NCBI RefSeq assembly: GCF_040802235.1
Contig: NC_133174.1
Coordinates: 138,065,213 to 138,129,212, forward strand
DNA from: Manis javanica
Taxonomy: Eukaryota > Chordata > Mammalia > Pholidota > Manidae
Direction of reading: 5' to 3'
DNA: 64,000 nucleotides
The notes under the pieces were generated by a model. The model did not search any database. It was not told the DNA's origin and was given only the letters and a program-made list of their open reading frames with translations. The stretch's first letter is position 1. Each line of letters begins with the position of its first letter. The translations under genes were made by a program, and so were the position numbers. This document shows, piece after piece, positions 57,310 to 64,000 of the stretch.

Positions 57310-59560
57310 CCTGAGACTCCTCTGAGGCGTGAGCCCTGCGGGGACGGGGCTCTTGAGGCGTGAACCTCCCGTGGGGACAGGGCTCCTGAACCATGCGTGG
57401 TCTGGGGGCGTGGTTTCTGAGTTGTACGTTGGGTGGGGTTGGGTCTCCTGAGGGGTGAGTAGGCCGGGGTCGGGGGAGGAGGGGCTCCTGTGGCGTGAGC
57501 GGTGGAGACGGGGCTCCTGTGGGGTGAGTGGGCTGCGTCGGGGGTGGGCCTCCTGAGGAAAGAGTGGGCGGGTCAGGGCCTTGGGCATGAGCAGACTGGG
57601 GTTGGTGTGGGAGGGGCTCCTGATGTGTGAGCAGGCGGAGTTGGCGGCAAGGCTCCTGAGCCATGAGTGGGTGGGGGCAGGGGCGGGGCTCCTGAGATTC
57701 TTTTGAGGTGTGAGCCTTGAGGGGATGGGGTTCCTGAGGTGAACCCGCCAATGGGGTTGGGGCTCTTGAAACATGCGTAATCTGGGGGCGTGGTTTATGA
57801 GTCTTACGCTGGGCTGGGTCGGGTCTCCGGGGGTGAGTGGGCTGGGGTTGGCGGGGGCGGGGCTCCTGAGGCGTGAGCGGGGTGAAGTGGGGATGGGGCT
57901 CCTGAGGCGTGAGCCGGCCGTGGTGGGAGCGGGCTGGGGAGGGGCGTCTGAGGTGTGAGCGGGCGGTGGTGGGGGCAGGGTCCCTGAGGCTAGAGTGGGA
58001 TGCAGTGGGGGGCGGGGTGGGGGCTAAGGAGTGAGCGGGCTCCAGTGGGGGCGAGGCTCTTGCAGTGTGAGCGGGCGGTGGCAGGGGTGGGCCTCCTGAG
58101 GCGTGAGTGGTGAGGGACAGGGCTCCTGAGGTATGAGCGGTGAGGTGGTGTGGCTCCTGTGGCATAAGGGGGAGAGGGCTGTGAGGCATGAGCGTTGGGG
58201 AGATGGGGCTCCTGAGGTGTAAGCGGGCCTGGGGGCGGGGATCCTAAGGACTGGTGTGGTGGGGGAGGGTCTACTGATGCGTGACCAGGCCAGGGTTGGC
58301 AGGGGCGGGGCTCCTGAGACTCCTGAGGTGTCCTCAGGCCATGGCGGGGATGGGCTCAAAAGGAGTGAACCCGCCGTTGGAGGCGGGGCTCCTGAAACAT
58401 GCACGGTCCAGGGGCGTGGCTTCTGAGGCGTGAGCTGGGTGGGGGTGGGGTTGCTGAGGGGTGTGGGTGCGGGGTCAGCGGAGGCTGGACTCCTGAGGCC
58501 TGAGCGGTTAGGAGAAGCGGCCCCTGAGGCGTGAGTGGGCCATGTCGGGGGTGGGGCTCCTGAGGAATGAGTGCACGGGTCAGGGGCGGGGCTCCTGATG
58601 TGTGAGAAGGCCGAGTTGGTGGGGCGGGGCTCCTGAGGCGTGAGCAGGCCGGGTTGGCAGGGGCAAGGCTGCTGAGTCATGAGCGGGTGGGGGCAGGGGC
58701 AGGGCTCCTGAGATTCCTTTGAGGGATGAGCCTTAAGGGGATGGGGTTCTGAGGCGAACTTGCTGATGGGGTCAGGGCTCTTGAAACAAGCGTGATCTGG
58801 GGGCATGGCTTCTGAGTCTTACGCTGGGCTGGGGCGGGTCTCCTGAGGGGTGAGTGGGCTGGGGTTGGCGGCCGTGGGGCTCCTGAGGCGTGAGCGGGGT
58901 GAGGTGGGTATGGGGCTCCTGAGGAATGAGCCGGCTGTGGTGGGGGTGGGGCACCTGAGTCGTGAGCAGGCTGGGGAGGGGCTCCTGAGGTGTGAGTGGT
59001 TGGTGGCGCCGGCAGGGCTCCTGAGGCTGGAGTGGGATGCAGGGGGGGGCGGGGGGGGGGCTACGGAGTGAGTGGGGTCCGGGGGGGGCGGGGCTCCTGC
59101 AGCTTGAGCGGGCGGCAGCAGGGGTGGGCATCCTGAGGCGTGAGTGGTGAGGGACAGGGCTCCTGAGGCGTGAGTATTGTGGAGATGGGGCTCCTGAGGG
59201 GTAAGTGGGCCTGGGGGGGGAATCCTAAGGACTGGTGTGGCGGGGGTGGGGGGGGGTGTCTACTGATGCGTGACCAGGCCAGGGTTGGTGGGGGAGGGGC
59301 TCATGATGGGTGAGCAGGCCGGGGTTGGTGGGGGAGAGGCTCCTGAGACTCCTGAGGTGTCCTCAGGCCACGGCAGGGGCTGGGCTCCAGAGGAGTGAAC
59401 CTGCTGTTGGAGGCGGGGCTCCTGAAACATGCACGGTCTGGGGTCGTGGCTTCTGAGGCGTGAGCTGGTTGGGAGTGGGGTTGCTGAGGGGTGTGGGTGC
59501 CGGGTCAGCGGAGGCTGGACTCCTGAGGCCTGAGCGGTTAGGAAAAGCAGCTCCTGAGGT
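57310..59560 (+). repeat. Higher-order repeat within the minisatellite
   Basis: Blocks of many units recur with a period near 1 kb. The block at 57,651 ('ggctcctgagccatgagtgg') matches 58,667. The block at 58,312 (with 'actcctgaggtgtcctcagg') matches 59,341. The block at 58,241 matches 59,222. The measured offsets are about 980-1,030 bases. A related block lies near 57,310. This shows segmental duplication of several units together, later than the basic unit expansion. Confidence 0.8.
59041..59092 (+). repeat. Poly-G-rich stretch
   Basis: Two long G runs interrupted by single C or A residues ('ggggggggcggggggggggc'-like at 59,042-59,060 and another at 59,081-59,090). They lie inside the minisatellite and are the strongest guanine-quadruplex candidates in the window. 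Exact run lengths may be unreliable in an assembly. Confidence 0.7.
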
Positions 59561-59745
59561 GTGAGAGGAAAGCGCAGGGGTCAGGGGCCGGGCAACTGAT
59601 GCGTGAGTGGTTGGGGCAGGGCTCCTTATGCGTGAGAGGGCCGGGTTGGTGGGGGCGGGGCTCCTGAGGCGTGAGCGGGCGGGGACAGTGGGTGGGCACC
59701 GGGAGCTCCTCAGTGAGGCTTGGGGTGCGGCGGGTTGGCTTTTGG

Positions 59746-59980
59746 GCCCTGAGGTGCTGTCCCTACAGTGTCCTCGCAGGACCCCGTGGGATAGGGGGTG
59801 GCCCCTGATGTCAGGGTGGGGACTGGGGTTAGGGGCTGCCGTCACCATCTGCTTTGTCCGTTCCTGTTCCAAGAGGAGCCATGAGGACACGTAGTCTGAT
59901 GTGCGCCAAGGGCCGATGCCCGGCATTGCGCACTGACAGTGTCCTCATTCCTTTAACGTGTGCTTTCTTGGGCCCACAAG
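59746..59980. other. Unique sequence after the minisatellite
   Basis: Moderately GC-rich DNA ending in a pyrimidine-rich stretch ('gtgctttcttgggcccacaag') that could serve as a splice acceptor region. No repeat is recognised. Confidence 0.4.
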
Positions 59981-60356
59981 GTGCAGGACAGTTGTGTCCA
60001 CCGCAGAAGACACCTCCAGATGATGCCGCCTGGGAGGAAGCACCTGGAGAAAGCTGAGAAGGCCTCGAGGGAGGCTGAGGACATGGCAGCCTGTGACCCT
60101 GGCATGCAAGAGTGGAGAGAGCTCATGAGGCTAGAGGAGGGCCCCGAAGGTACCGTCTATCTGACCCCTTTGCCGGTACAGCACGCAGCACAGGGACGGT
60201 GCCCCTGGGGGCACTGCTTCTGAGTCCTCCACATTGTAAACAGCAAAATCCGTGTGTGTGGGAAGCAGTTTCGTGTACTGGAGGTCGCCCACCTGATCCT
60301 CCTGTCCCAGACCAGGATCACAGAAGCTGTACAGGAGCTTCCTGATCACAAGAGGT
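59981..60356 (+). pseudogene. Candidate second exon or decayed coding frame
   Basis: After a pyrimidine tract and AG, one plus-strand frame stays open from 59,960 to a TGA at 60,221. It stays open again for 44 codons to a TGA at 60,357. The first part reads like a charged helix (LEKAEKASREAEDMAAC, EWRELMRLEEGPEG). The second reads KIRVCGKQFRVLEVAHLILL and onward. A possible donor GAAG|GTACCG at 60,149/60,150 would end an exon there. An isolated L1 5' UTR begins ten bases after the second stop. I recognise no family. It could be an exon of a real gene, a damaged retrocopy, or chance. The single in-frame stop in about 115 codons is the only statistical hint. Confidence 0.25.
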
Positions 60357-60365
60357 GATTACAGA

Positions 60366-60895
60366 AGCAGCTCTGCTGCCCAGGGGGTTAGAGTGCCCAG
60401 AGTTCCGCGGGATTCCCAGCTGCTGGGCTAAGTGTCCCGGGGTGCTTCGGTCCAGTTTTAGAGTCCCTGTCCCTTTAAGACTTTCCAAAAGCACTCGCTT
60501 TTCTTTGTCCCTGGGGTGCTGGCTGCGGGGACCCGCTCACAGGTCTGACTGTCCTGTTTCCCTAGTTTTCAGGACCCCAAGCAGGCACTGTGTCTGCGCT
60601 CCGGTACGGATGGCTAGGGCTGGCTATTTAGCAGTCCTGGTCTCCCTCTCTCTTCCCGCTCCGACTCCTCTCCTCCCGCCGGGAGCTGGGGTGAGGGGCA
60701 CTTGGGTCCCGCCGGGATGCGGCTTGTATCTTACCCCCTTCACTAGGTGCTGGGTTCTCACAGGTGTGGATGTAGTCTGGCTGTTGTCCTGAGTCTTCTG
60801 GTCTCTCTTTTGTATTTGTTGTATTTTCAAAAATATGTGTGGTTTTGGGAGGAGATTTCCTCTGCTCTACTCACACCGCCATCTTAGCTCCTCCC
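60366..60895 (-). mobile_element. Isolated L1 5' UTR fragment
   Basis: Homologous to 21,193-21,735 and to the end of the 5' UTR at 33,567. Its right end is a complete L1 5' terminus (sense GGGAGGAGCTAAGATGGCGG). Its left end stops inside the 5' UTR. No ORF1, ORF2 or 3' end of this element is attached. L1 insertions normally lose the 5' side, so keeping only the 5' part is the reverse of the usual pattern. Overlapping 145-codon and shorter frames here are GC-rich artefacts. Confidence 0.85.
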
Positions 60896-61030
60896 TCTAA
60901 GTAACTTTAAGTAAAACTTTTACTCTGCTTCATTACTATTTCTCTGCCCTTCAATTCTTTGTTGCAGCAGGGACAAGAACGGAGGAAAATACACAACGCT
61001 TCCCCGTAACAGATATTCTCCATCAGATTA
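60896..61030. other. Short unassigned spacer
   Basis: No feature is recognised. Confidence 0.4.
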
Positions 61031-61205
61031 TAGAAAGATATTTTGTACATAGACTCTATCAGATTGGGAGAGTCCCCCTCTGTTCATAGTTTGCCATTTT
61101 TTAAAATGATGAATATTTTATCAAGTGCTTCTTTGACATCTATTGAAATTATAATATGGGTTTTGTCCTCTAATCAGTTAATTTGGCCAATGGCATTTGT
61201 AGATT
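61031..61205 (-). repeat. Old L1 ORF2 fragment, minus strand
   Basis: Antisense text 'gaatattttatcaagtgctt', 'ctttgacatctattgaaatt' and 'atgggttttgtcctctaatc' comes from the reverse transcriptase region. Confidence 0.75.
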
Positions 61206-61345
61206 TTGCAGTCCTAGGTAGGGCAAGCCAAAATTTGCTGTAAACCTAAAATGGCTCTAAAAAACGTCTATAAAAAAACCCCACCAGGGAGCCTAGTAAA
61301 GATAATGTTCTTCATGTAATTGTAGATTAATGCTAACAACGACAA
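61206..61345 (+). repeat. Two L1 3' tails, plus strand
   Basis: About 61,228-61,280 is an older L1 tail ('ttgctgtaaacctaaaatgg' with 'ctctaaaaaacgtctataaa'). About 61,288-61,345 is the same 3' end as the young L1s but on the plus strand ('agcctagtaaagataatgtt', 'catgtaattgtagattaatg', then an A-rich tail). Only the last 50-60 bases of each are present. Confidence 0.7.
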
Positions 61346-61660
61346 CAAAAAACCCCACCAAATTGCAGAAGCATCAATACAATACAGTATAATTTATGTA
61401 AAGTTTAAAAACTTACAGGAGTATTTACATATTTATGGAAATGAGTATGTAGTAAAAACACAAGAACATGAAAAAGATGAAACATGCTATTATAGGGTAT
61501 AAAATCAGAACTCTTTATGAAACGTAGTTGGTGTTTCTTCAAGTAGATTTAAAATAATGAAAAGGGATGTTGCATTTGGACCTATAAATGCAAATTGGCC
61601 AGCAGTATTTTTACGTATGTCTATTTACAAGTTGTTTTTTTCCTCTCAAGTGACTTTTTT
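61346..61660. other. AT-rich DNA, possibly old L1
   Basis: A-rich sequence with weak resemblance to L1 3' text. Not assigned. It supplies the left target-site duplicate of the next insertion. Confidence 0.4.
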
Positions 61661-61672
61661 CCCCTTCCGGTC

Positions 61673-61678
<6 letters not shown>
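61661..61678. repeat. Left target-site duplication
   Basis: CCCCTTCCGGTCATTTTT, identical to 62,280-62,297 (one more T matches at the 5' side). Confidence 0.92.
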
Positions 61679-61708
<30 letters not shown>

Positions 61709-61713
61709 TGTGT
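61679..61713 (+). repeat. T-run and (GT)n microsatellite
   Basis: Simple sequence at the 3' end of the chimeric insertion. It is the poly(A) and an expanded CA run when read in the direction of the insert. Confidence 0.85.
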
Positions 61714-62279
61714 GACTCTGTGTCTTTTTATTGGTGCATTCAGACCATTTACATTTAGGGTGATTATTGACAGGTATGTACTTATTGCCTTTGCAGGCTT
61801 TAGATTCGTGGTCACCAAAGGAAGCGTGTTTTTAAGGAATAGGCCAAGGGTGTGTTCTGCGTTGGTGATTGGATCTTAAGTGATGGGCATCGTAGCGCGC
61901 CAGAACTTGCCTTCATTCTCATCTTTTTCTTTTCTTAATAGGGCCTCTGGGGAACTCTGTGTAGAATCTCATTCTCTAGCTACTTCCTGCTGGAAGGGGG
62001 CGCAGATTCTGGGGTTGGAGAGGCCACTGCTGTAGAGTTGGGGAAGGGTGGGCATCTTGAGATGATTTGTGATGTCATCATAGCTGGTTTCATTATTCAT
62101 GAGGAGGCCTTGATAGCCCTGGAGGAGTAACAAATCGGAGGCCGGTGCTGGGCGGGAGATCGAGCGACCGGGGAGATGGAAGGTGGGTTCGTGGAGGAGG
62201 ATCAGGGAGTGAGGGCTCCCAAGGCAGCTCAAATTCCCAAGCGAGAGATTTTAATGGCCGTCTCTAGGAGGAGAGCAGT
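61679..62279 (-). mobile_element. Chimeric retrotransposed insertion: L1 ORF2 start fused to LTR-like sequence
   Basis: Bounded by 18-bp perfect direct repeats. On plus it starts with a T-run (poly(A) on minus) and a (GT)n run. Next is about 110 bases of antisense L1 from the ORF2 start (61,714-61,822; frame with TLNVNGLNAPIKRH). It then jumps at 61,822/61,823 to about 455 bases of unrelated sequence. That part has LTR-like features on minus: an 'aaggcctcctcatgaataat' segment, a 'tagctagagaatgagattct' segment, and an 'aatcaccaacgcagaacaca...ccttaaaaacacgc' stretch resembling an LTR U3 end. The target on minus starts AAAAATGACC after TTTTTG, as expected for L1 endonuclease. One duplication pair encloses both parts, so they entered in one event. 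Confidence 0.82.
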
Positions 62280-62297
62280 CCCCTTCCGGTCATTTTT
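62280..62297. repeat. Right target-site duplication
   Basis: Second copy of CCCCTTCCGGTCATTTTT. Confidence 0.92.
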
Positions 62298-63030
62298 CAA
62301 AAACCTTTTATTTTTAAGTCACCATAGACTCCCACAGAGTTGCAGTCCTGATCACCTTCGCAGCTTCTCTTCCTGCTGCCTCAGTCTTGTGATCCCATCT
62401 TTTCTTTACACATTTCTATTTCCCATGTTCTGTCTGACCGTCAATTTTAGAAGTCCCCAAGGGTTCCAGCCTGTTCGTATTTCTGCCGACAGAGGCACAG
62501 TGCTTCGTTTCCTTGTATACTTTAGTGAAGTTTGTGAGGTGTTTCTTTTTGATTGATCTGAATCTATGGGCAACCTGGAGGCCTAAACTGAGCTCACTTT
62601 TCTCTAGAGGTTTGCTTTTGCCTCTGCCGGGAGCGCCACCACCCTGGATCCGTCTTTGTTCCCAGCCGGGTCTCAAGCTCAATCTAGCGACCTCTGCCCC
62701 ACCTCCCATCACGGTAAGTGTTGCTCATGGTGGCTCCACGGGCCCTTCAGAGACCTTCCTCCCGGGAACTGGCCTGAGGGGGATCAAATTGCTGCTAGCT
62801 TCCCCTACCTTGCTGGCTTTGAATTCTGAAGAAAGTCCATTAGCTTTGCTCTGCCTCCTCTGCAAGGTCGGTAGGGGATTACAGACGATGACTGAAGTCT
62901 GACGTGACTGGTGCACGTTGAGTTTGAAGCCTGTCTGCTCAAGGGCTCTTCATTTGCCCAGGACTGTAAAGGTCCAGTCTCCCTGTCCAGCAGGTCACCT
63001 CCATCCCCACCTCTACAGAGAGGCCAGAGG
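62298..63030. other. Unassigned DNA downstream of a minus-strand gene
   Basis: Unique sequence with no recognised repeat. A 129-codon frame on plus (62,513-62,902) and one on minus (62,416-62,712) overlap each other and have no domain. It lies beyond the poly(A) signal of the gene to the right. Confidence 0.4.
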
Positions 63031-63034
63031 TAAA

Positions 63035-63758
63035 GCAGTACAACACAGATACTTTATTGTTTACAAAACATGAAAACCTAGGCTCCAGGGTACTTGAGTG
63101 ATGCTAGGGGGTGGGAAGGACAAGAGAAGTCAGTGAGCCCTGGCTACAGCCTGTTTGACTGGGCTCCACTTCTGGCAAATGGCTGCTCTTCTGCCGGCAG
63201 CCTGAGGCTGGGCCCTGCCCAAGAGTCCCACACCTGTGGGAAGCATGGGCAGAAGGAAGACGTGGCTAGTGGCCATCCCTGATCCGGGCGGGTGGTCGGA
63301 AGCCTGGGCCCACCCCTTCATGGGCCCCTCCCTGAAGGTCTGTCCTGGCCACCCGACCTCCTTCAACTACTCTGCCTCCTGACACCAGCCCTGGGGGGAA
63401 CGTCTGGAAGCAAGCAGGAAGGAGGCTCCAGCCTAAATTTCTTCCTCCTTTCACGGCCAAGTGGGAGGAGTAGCTGAGAGCCTTCCTTCAAGTGAAGAAC
63501 GAGAGGCGCTGGAATGCTCACCATCTAGGAGAGGGTACCCGTGAAGGGTTATGAACAAATCTGTCCACAAAACCAGAGCTGAGCTCAGAGCACGAGTTCA
63601 TCCCCCAGCCCCATCTCTGTGCCAGGCAAGAGCCCAAGGATGGTGCTGAGAGCCCAGCAGTTGGGGCTTGGGTCCCAGGACTGCCTCTTCCCCGGGCCTC
63701 AGGGGCTGGCTGCCCTCTTCTGAAAGGAAGCAAGGACAGGGTCTGGGCAGGGTGGTGC
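63035..63758 (-). other. 3' UTR of the minus-strand gene
   Basis: It extends from the stop codon at 63,759-63,761 to the expected cleavage site 15-25 bases beyond the AATAAA at 63,058-63,053. It is GC-rich, unbroken by any transposon I can recognise, and about 0.7 kb long, a normal mammalian length. Open frames inside it on both strands are not supported. Confidence 0.65.
63053..63058 (-). terminator. Polyadenylation signal AATAAA
   Basis: The plus strand reads TTTATT, so the minus strand has a canonical AATAAA hexamer. No other AATAAA lies between it and the stop codon in this strand as far as I can see. It fits as the end of the terminal exon's 3' UTR. Confidence 0.7.
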
Positions 63759-63860
63759 CTATCTCCCAGGCTGCAGGTGGCTGTGGAGCTGCTCAGCCTG
63801 GGTCTTCAGGCGCTGGGATTCCTCCTGAATGAAGTCAGTCAGGACTTTGCACATCTCCAC
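63759..63860 (-). CDS. Terminal coding exon of an unidentified coiled-coil protein
   Basis: The exon starts after a consensus acceptor (pyrimidine-rich, CCTTCCCCTCAG at 63,861-63,872) and reads 33 codons to a TAG at 63,759-63,761. The peptide begins [18 protein letters not shown] and ends HSHLQPGR. Heptad-like spacing of Leu/Ile/Val with Glu, Gln and Lys between them points to an amphipathic helix, probably the end of a coiled coil. It joins in phase 0 to the exon at 63,960 and up. The open frame to 63,959 is extended through the intron and should be cut at the splice sites. I cannot name the gene. No domain other than the helix is visible in this fragment. Confidence 0.72.
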   Translation of the reverse strand: MEMCKVLTDFIQEESQRLKTQAEQLHSHLQPGR

Positions 63861-63959
63861 CTGAGGGGAAGGACTGGGGCTGCTGTGCAGCCGTGGGGAG
63901 CTGGGCCCAGGGGCCCTGGGAGAAGAGGGCACCGGTAGGAGGGGTGGGGCATGACTCAC
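63861..63959 (-). other. Last intron of the minus-strand gene
   Basis: 99 bases with donor GTGAGT at the 63,959 side and acceptor ...CCCCTCAG at 63,861. Both sites match consensus and the reading frame is kept across it (phase 0). The intron is short and GC-rich, usual for a gene in a GC-rich region. Confidence 0.72.
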
Positions 63960-64000
63960 AGCTGGCTTGTTCTCTGCCCGGAGCTGCTCGAGCCTGGGCA
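63960..64000 (-). CDS. Penultimate coding exon, cut by the window edge
   Basis: The last 41 bases of an exon, read on minus, encode [13 protein letters not shown] before a GT donor. The sequence LEQLRAENK is a typical coiled-coil heptad string and continues directly into VEMCKVL of the last exon. The rest of the gene lies to the right of the window. Confidence 0.68.

Larger units (their letters stand above)
54245..59745 (+). repeat. GC-box minisatellite, about 5.5 kb
   Basis: Tandem, diverged units of roughly 40-60 bases built on GGGGCTCCTGAGGCGTGAGC followed by a GGGC...GGGTTGG(T/C)GGGGGC spacer. On the order of a hundred units are visible. Most carry a GGGCGGGG-type GC box. Variants include a 'gggcgtggcttctgag' form and a 'cctgagtgagcgggctcc' form. 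The plus strand is G-rich throughout. Long Pro-rich frames on minus and Gly/Arg-rich frames on plus are artefacts of the repeat. It starts within about 170 bases of the promoter-like segment. Confidence 0.93.

Noticed and set aside
53605..59926. Long proline-rich minus-strand frames (up to 349 codons, e.g. 57,140-58,189) across the GC-rich block
   Set aside because: They are translations of the minisatellite: stops are rare in its reverse complement, several frames overlap in different phases, and each follows the repeat period. No start context, splice sites or domain are present.
54067..60149. KRAB zinc-finger gene first exons
   Set aside because: The promoter and short Met-Ala-Leu exon resemble such genes, but the downstream candidate exon has no KRAB-box motif and no zinc fingers occur in the window.
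1..64000. CRISPR arrays, bacterial operons, riboswitches or ribosome binding sites
   Set aside because: The window is mammalian nuclear DNA. The tandem repeats seen are minisatellite or simple repeats without the regular spacer structure of CRISPR.
1..64000. tRNA, rRNA or snRNA genes
   Set aside because: I found no cloverleaf-type A/B box pair with a matching acceptor stem and no rRNA or snRNA landmark by eye. A covariance-model search would be needed to exclude small decayed copies.

Overview
This is a mammalian nuclear genomic window that is almost entirely non-coding. It has long AT-rich stretches, dense LINE-1 copies in both orientations, ancient MIR/L2/MaLR/hAT repeats shared by placental mammals, and one very GC-rich block. 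From recall only, the young L1 3' end (GGTATCATTAATCTACAATTACAT read on +) and the repeat at 46,503-47,383 match sequences I associate with pangolins (Manis). That placement is an inference and needs a database search.

Layout. 1-18.4 kb is old intergenic or intronic DNA with nested decayed L1s, three MaLR-type LTRs, many MIRs and an L2. 18.8-21.7 kb is an L1 on the minus strand that keeps its 5' UTR, ORF1, the ORF2 endonuclease part and the extreme 3' end, but lacks about 3.2 kb of ORF2/3' UTR. 21.9-27.1 kb holds older L1 and L2 pieces. At 27,140-27,330 there is a 191-bp L1 3'-end insertion with a perfect 15-bp target-site duplication. 27.47-33.57 kb is a near full-length but broken L1 on the minus strand. 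33.57-37.2 kb is an older L1 split by an LTR-like insert. 37.2-50.6 kb is mostly unique or ancient-repeat DNA, including a candidate regulatory island near 43.5 kb and the repeat at 46.5 kb. 50.6-53.6 kb contains two successive plus-strand L1 3' parts and an older L1.

The GC-rich block starts with a CpG-rich promoter-like segment (53,870-54,080) containing a CCAAT box and a possible first coding exon. About 5.5 kb of GC-box-rich minisatellite (about 54,245-59,745) follows directly, built of roughly 40-60 bp units with a superimposed ~1-kb higher-order period at its 3' end. Next come a possible second exon and a broken open frame (59,981-60,356). After that are an isolated L1 5' UTR, small L1 tails, and a chimeric insertion (61,679-62,279) that joins an L1 ORF2 start to unrelated, LTR-like sequence between 18-bp target-site duplications.

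The only protein-coding sequence I can support well is at the right edge on the minus strand: the last two coding exons, 3' UTR and polyadenylation signal of a gene ending in a coiled-coil-like C-terminus, which I could not name. The other longer open frames are L1 remnants, or proline-rich artefacts read through the minisatellite.
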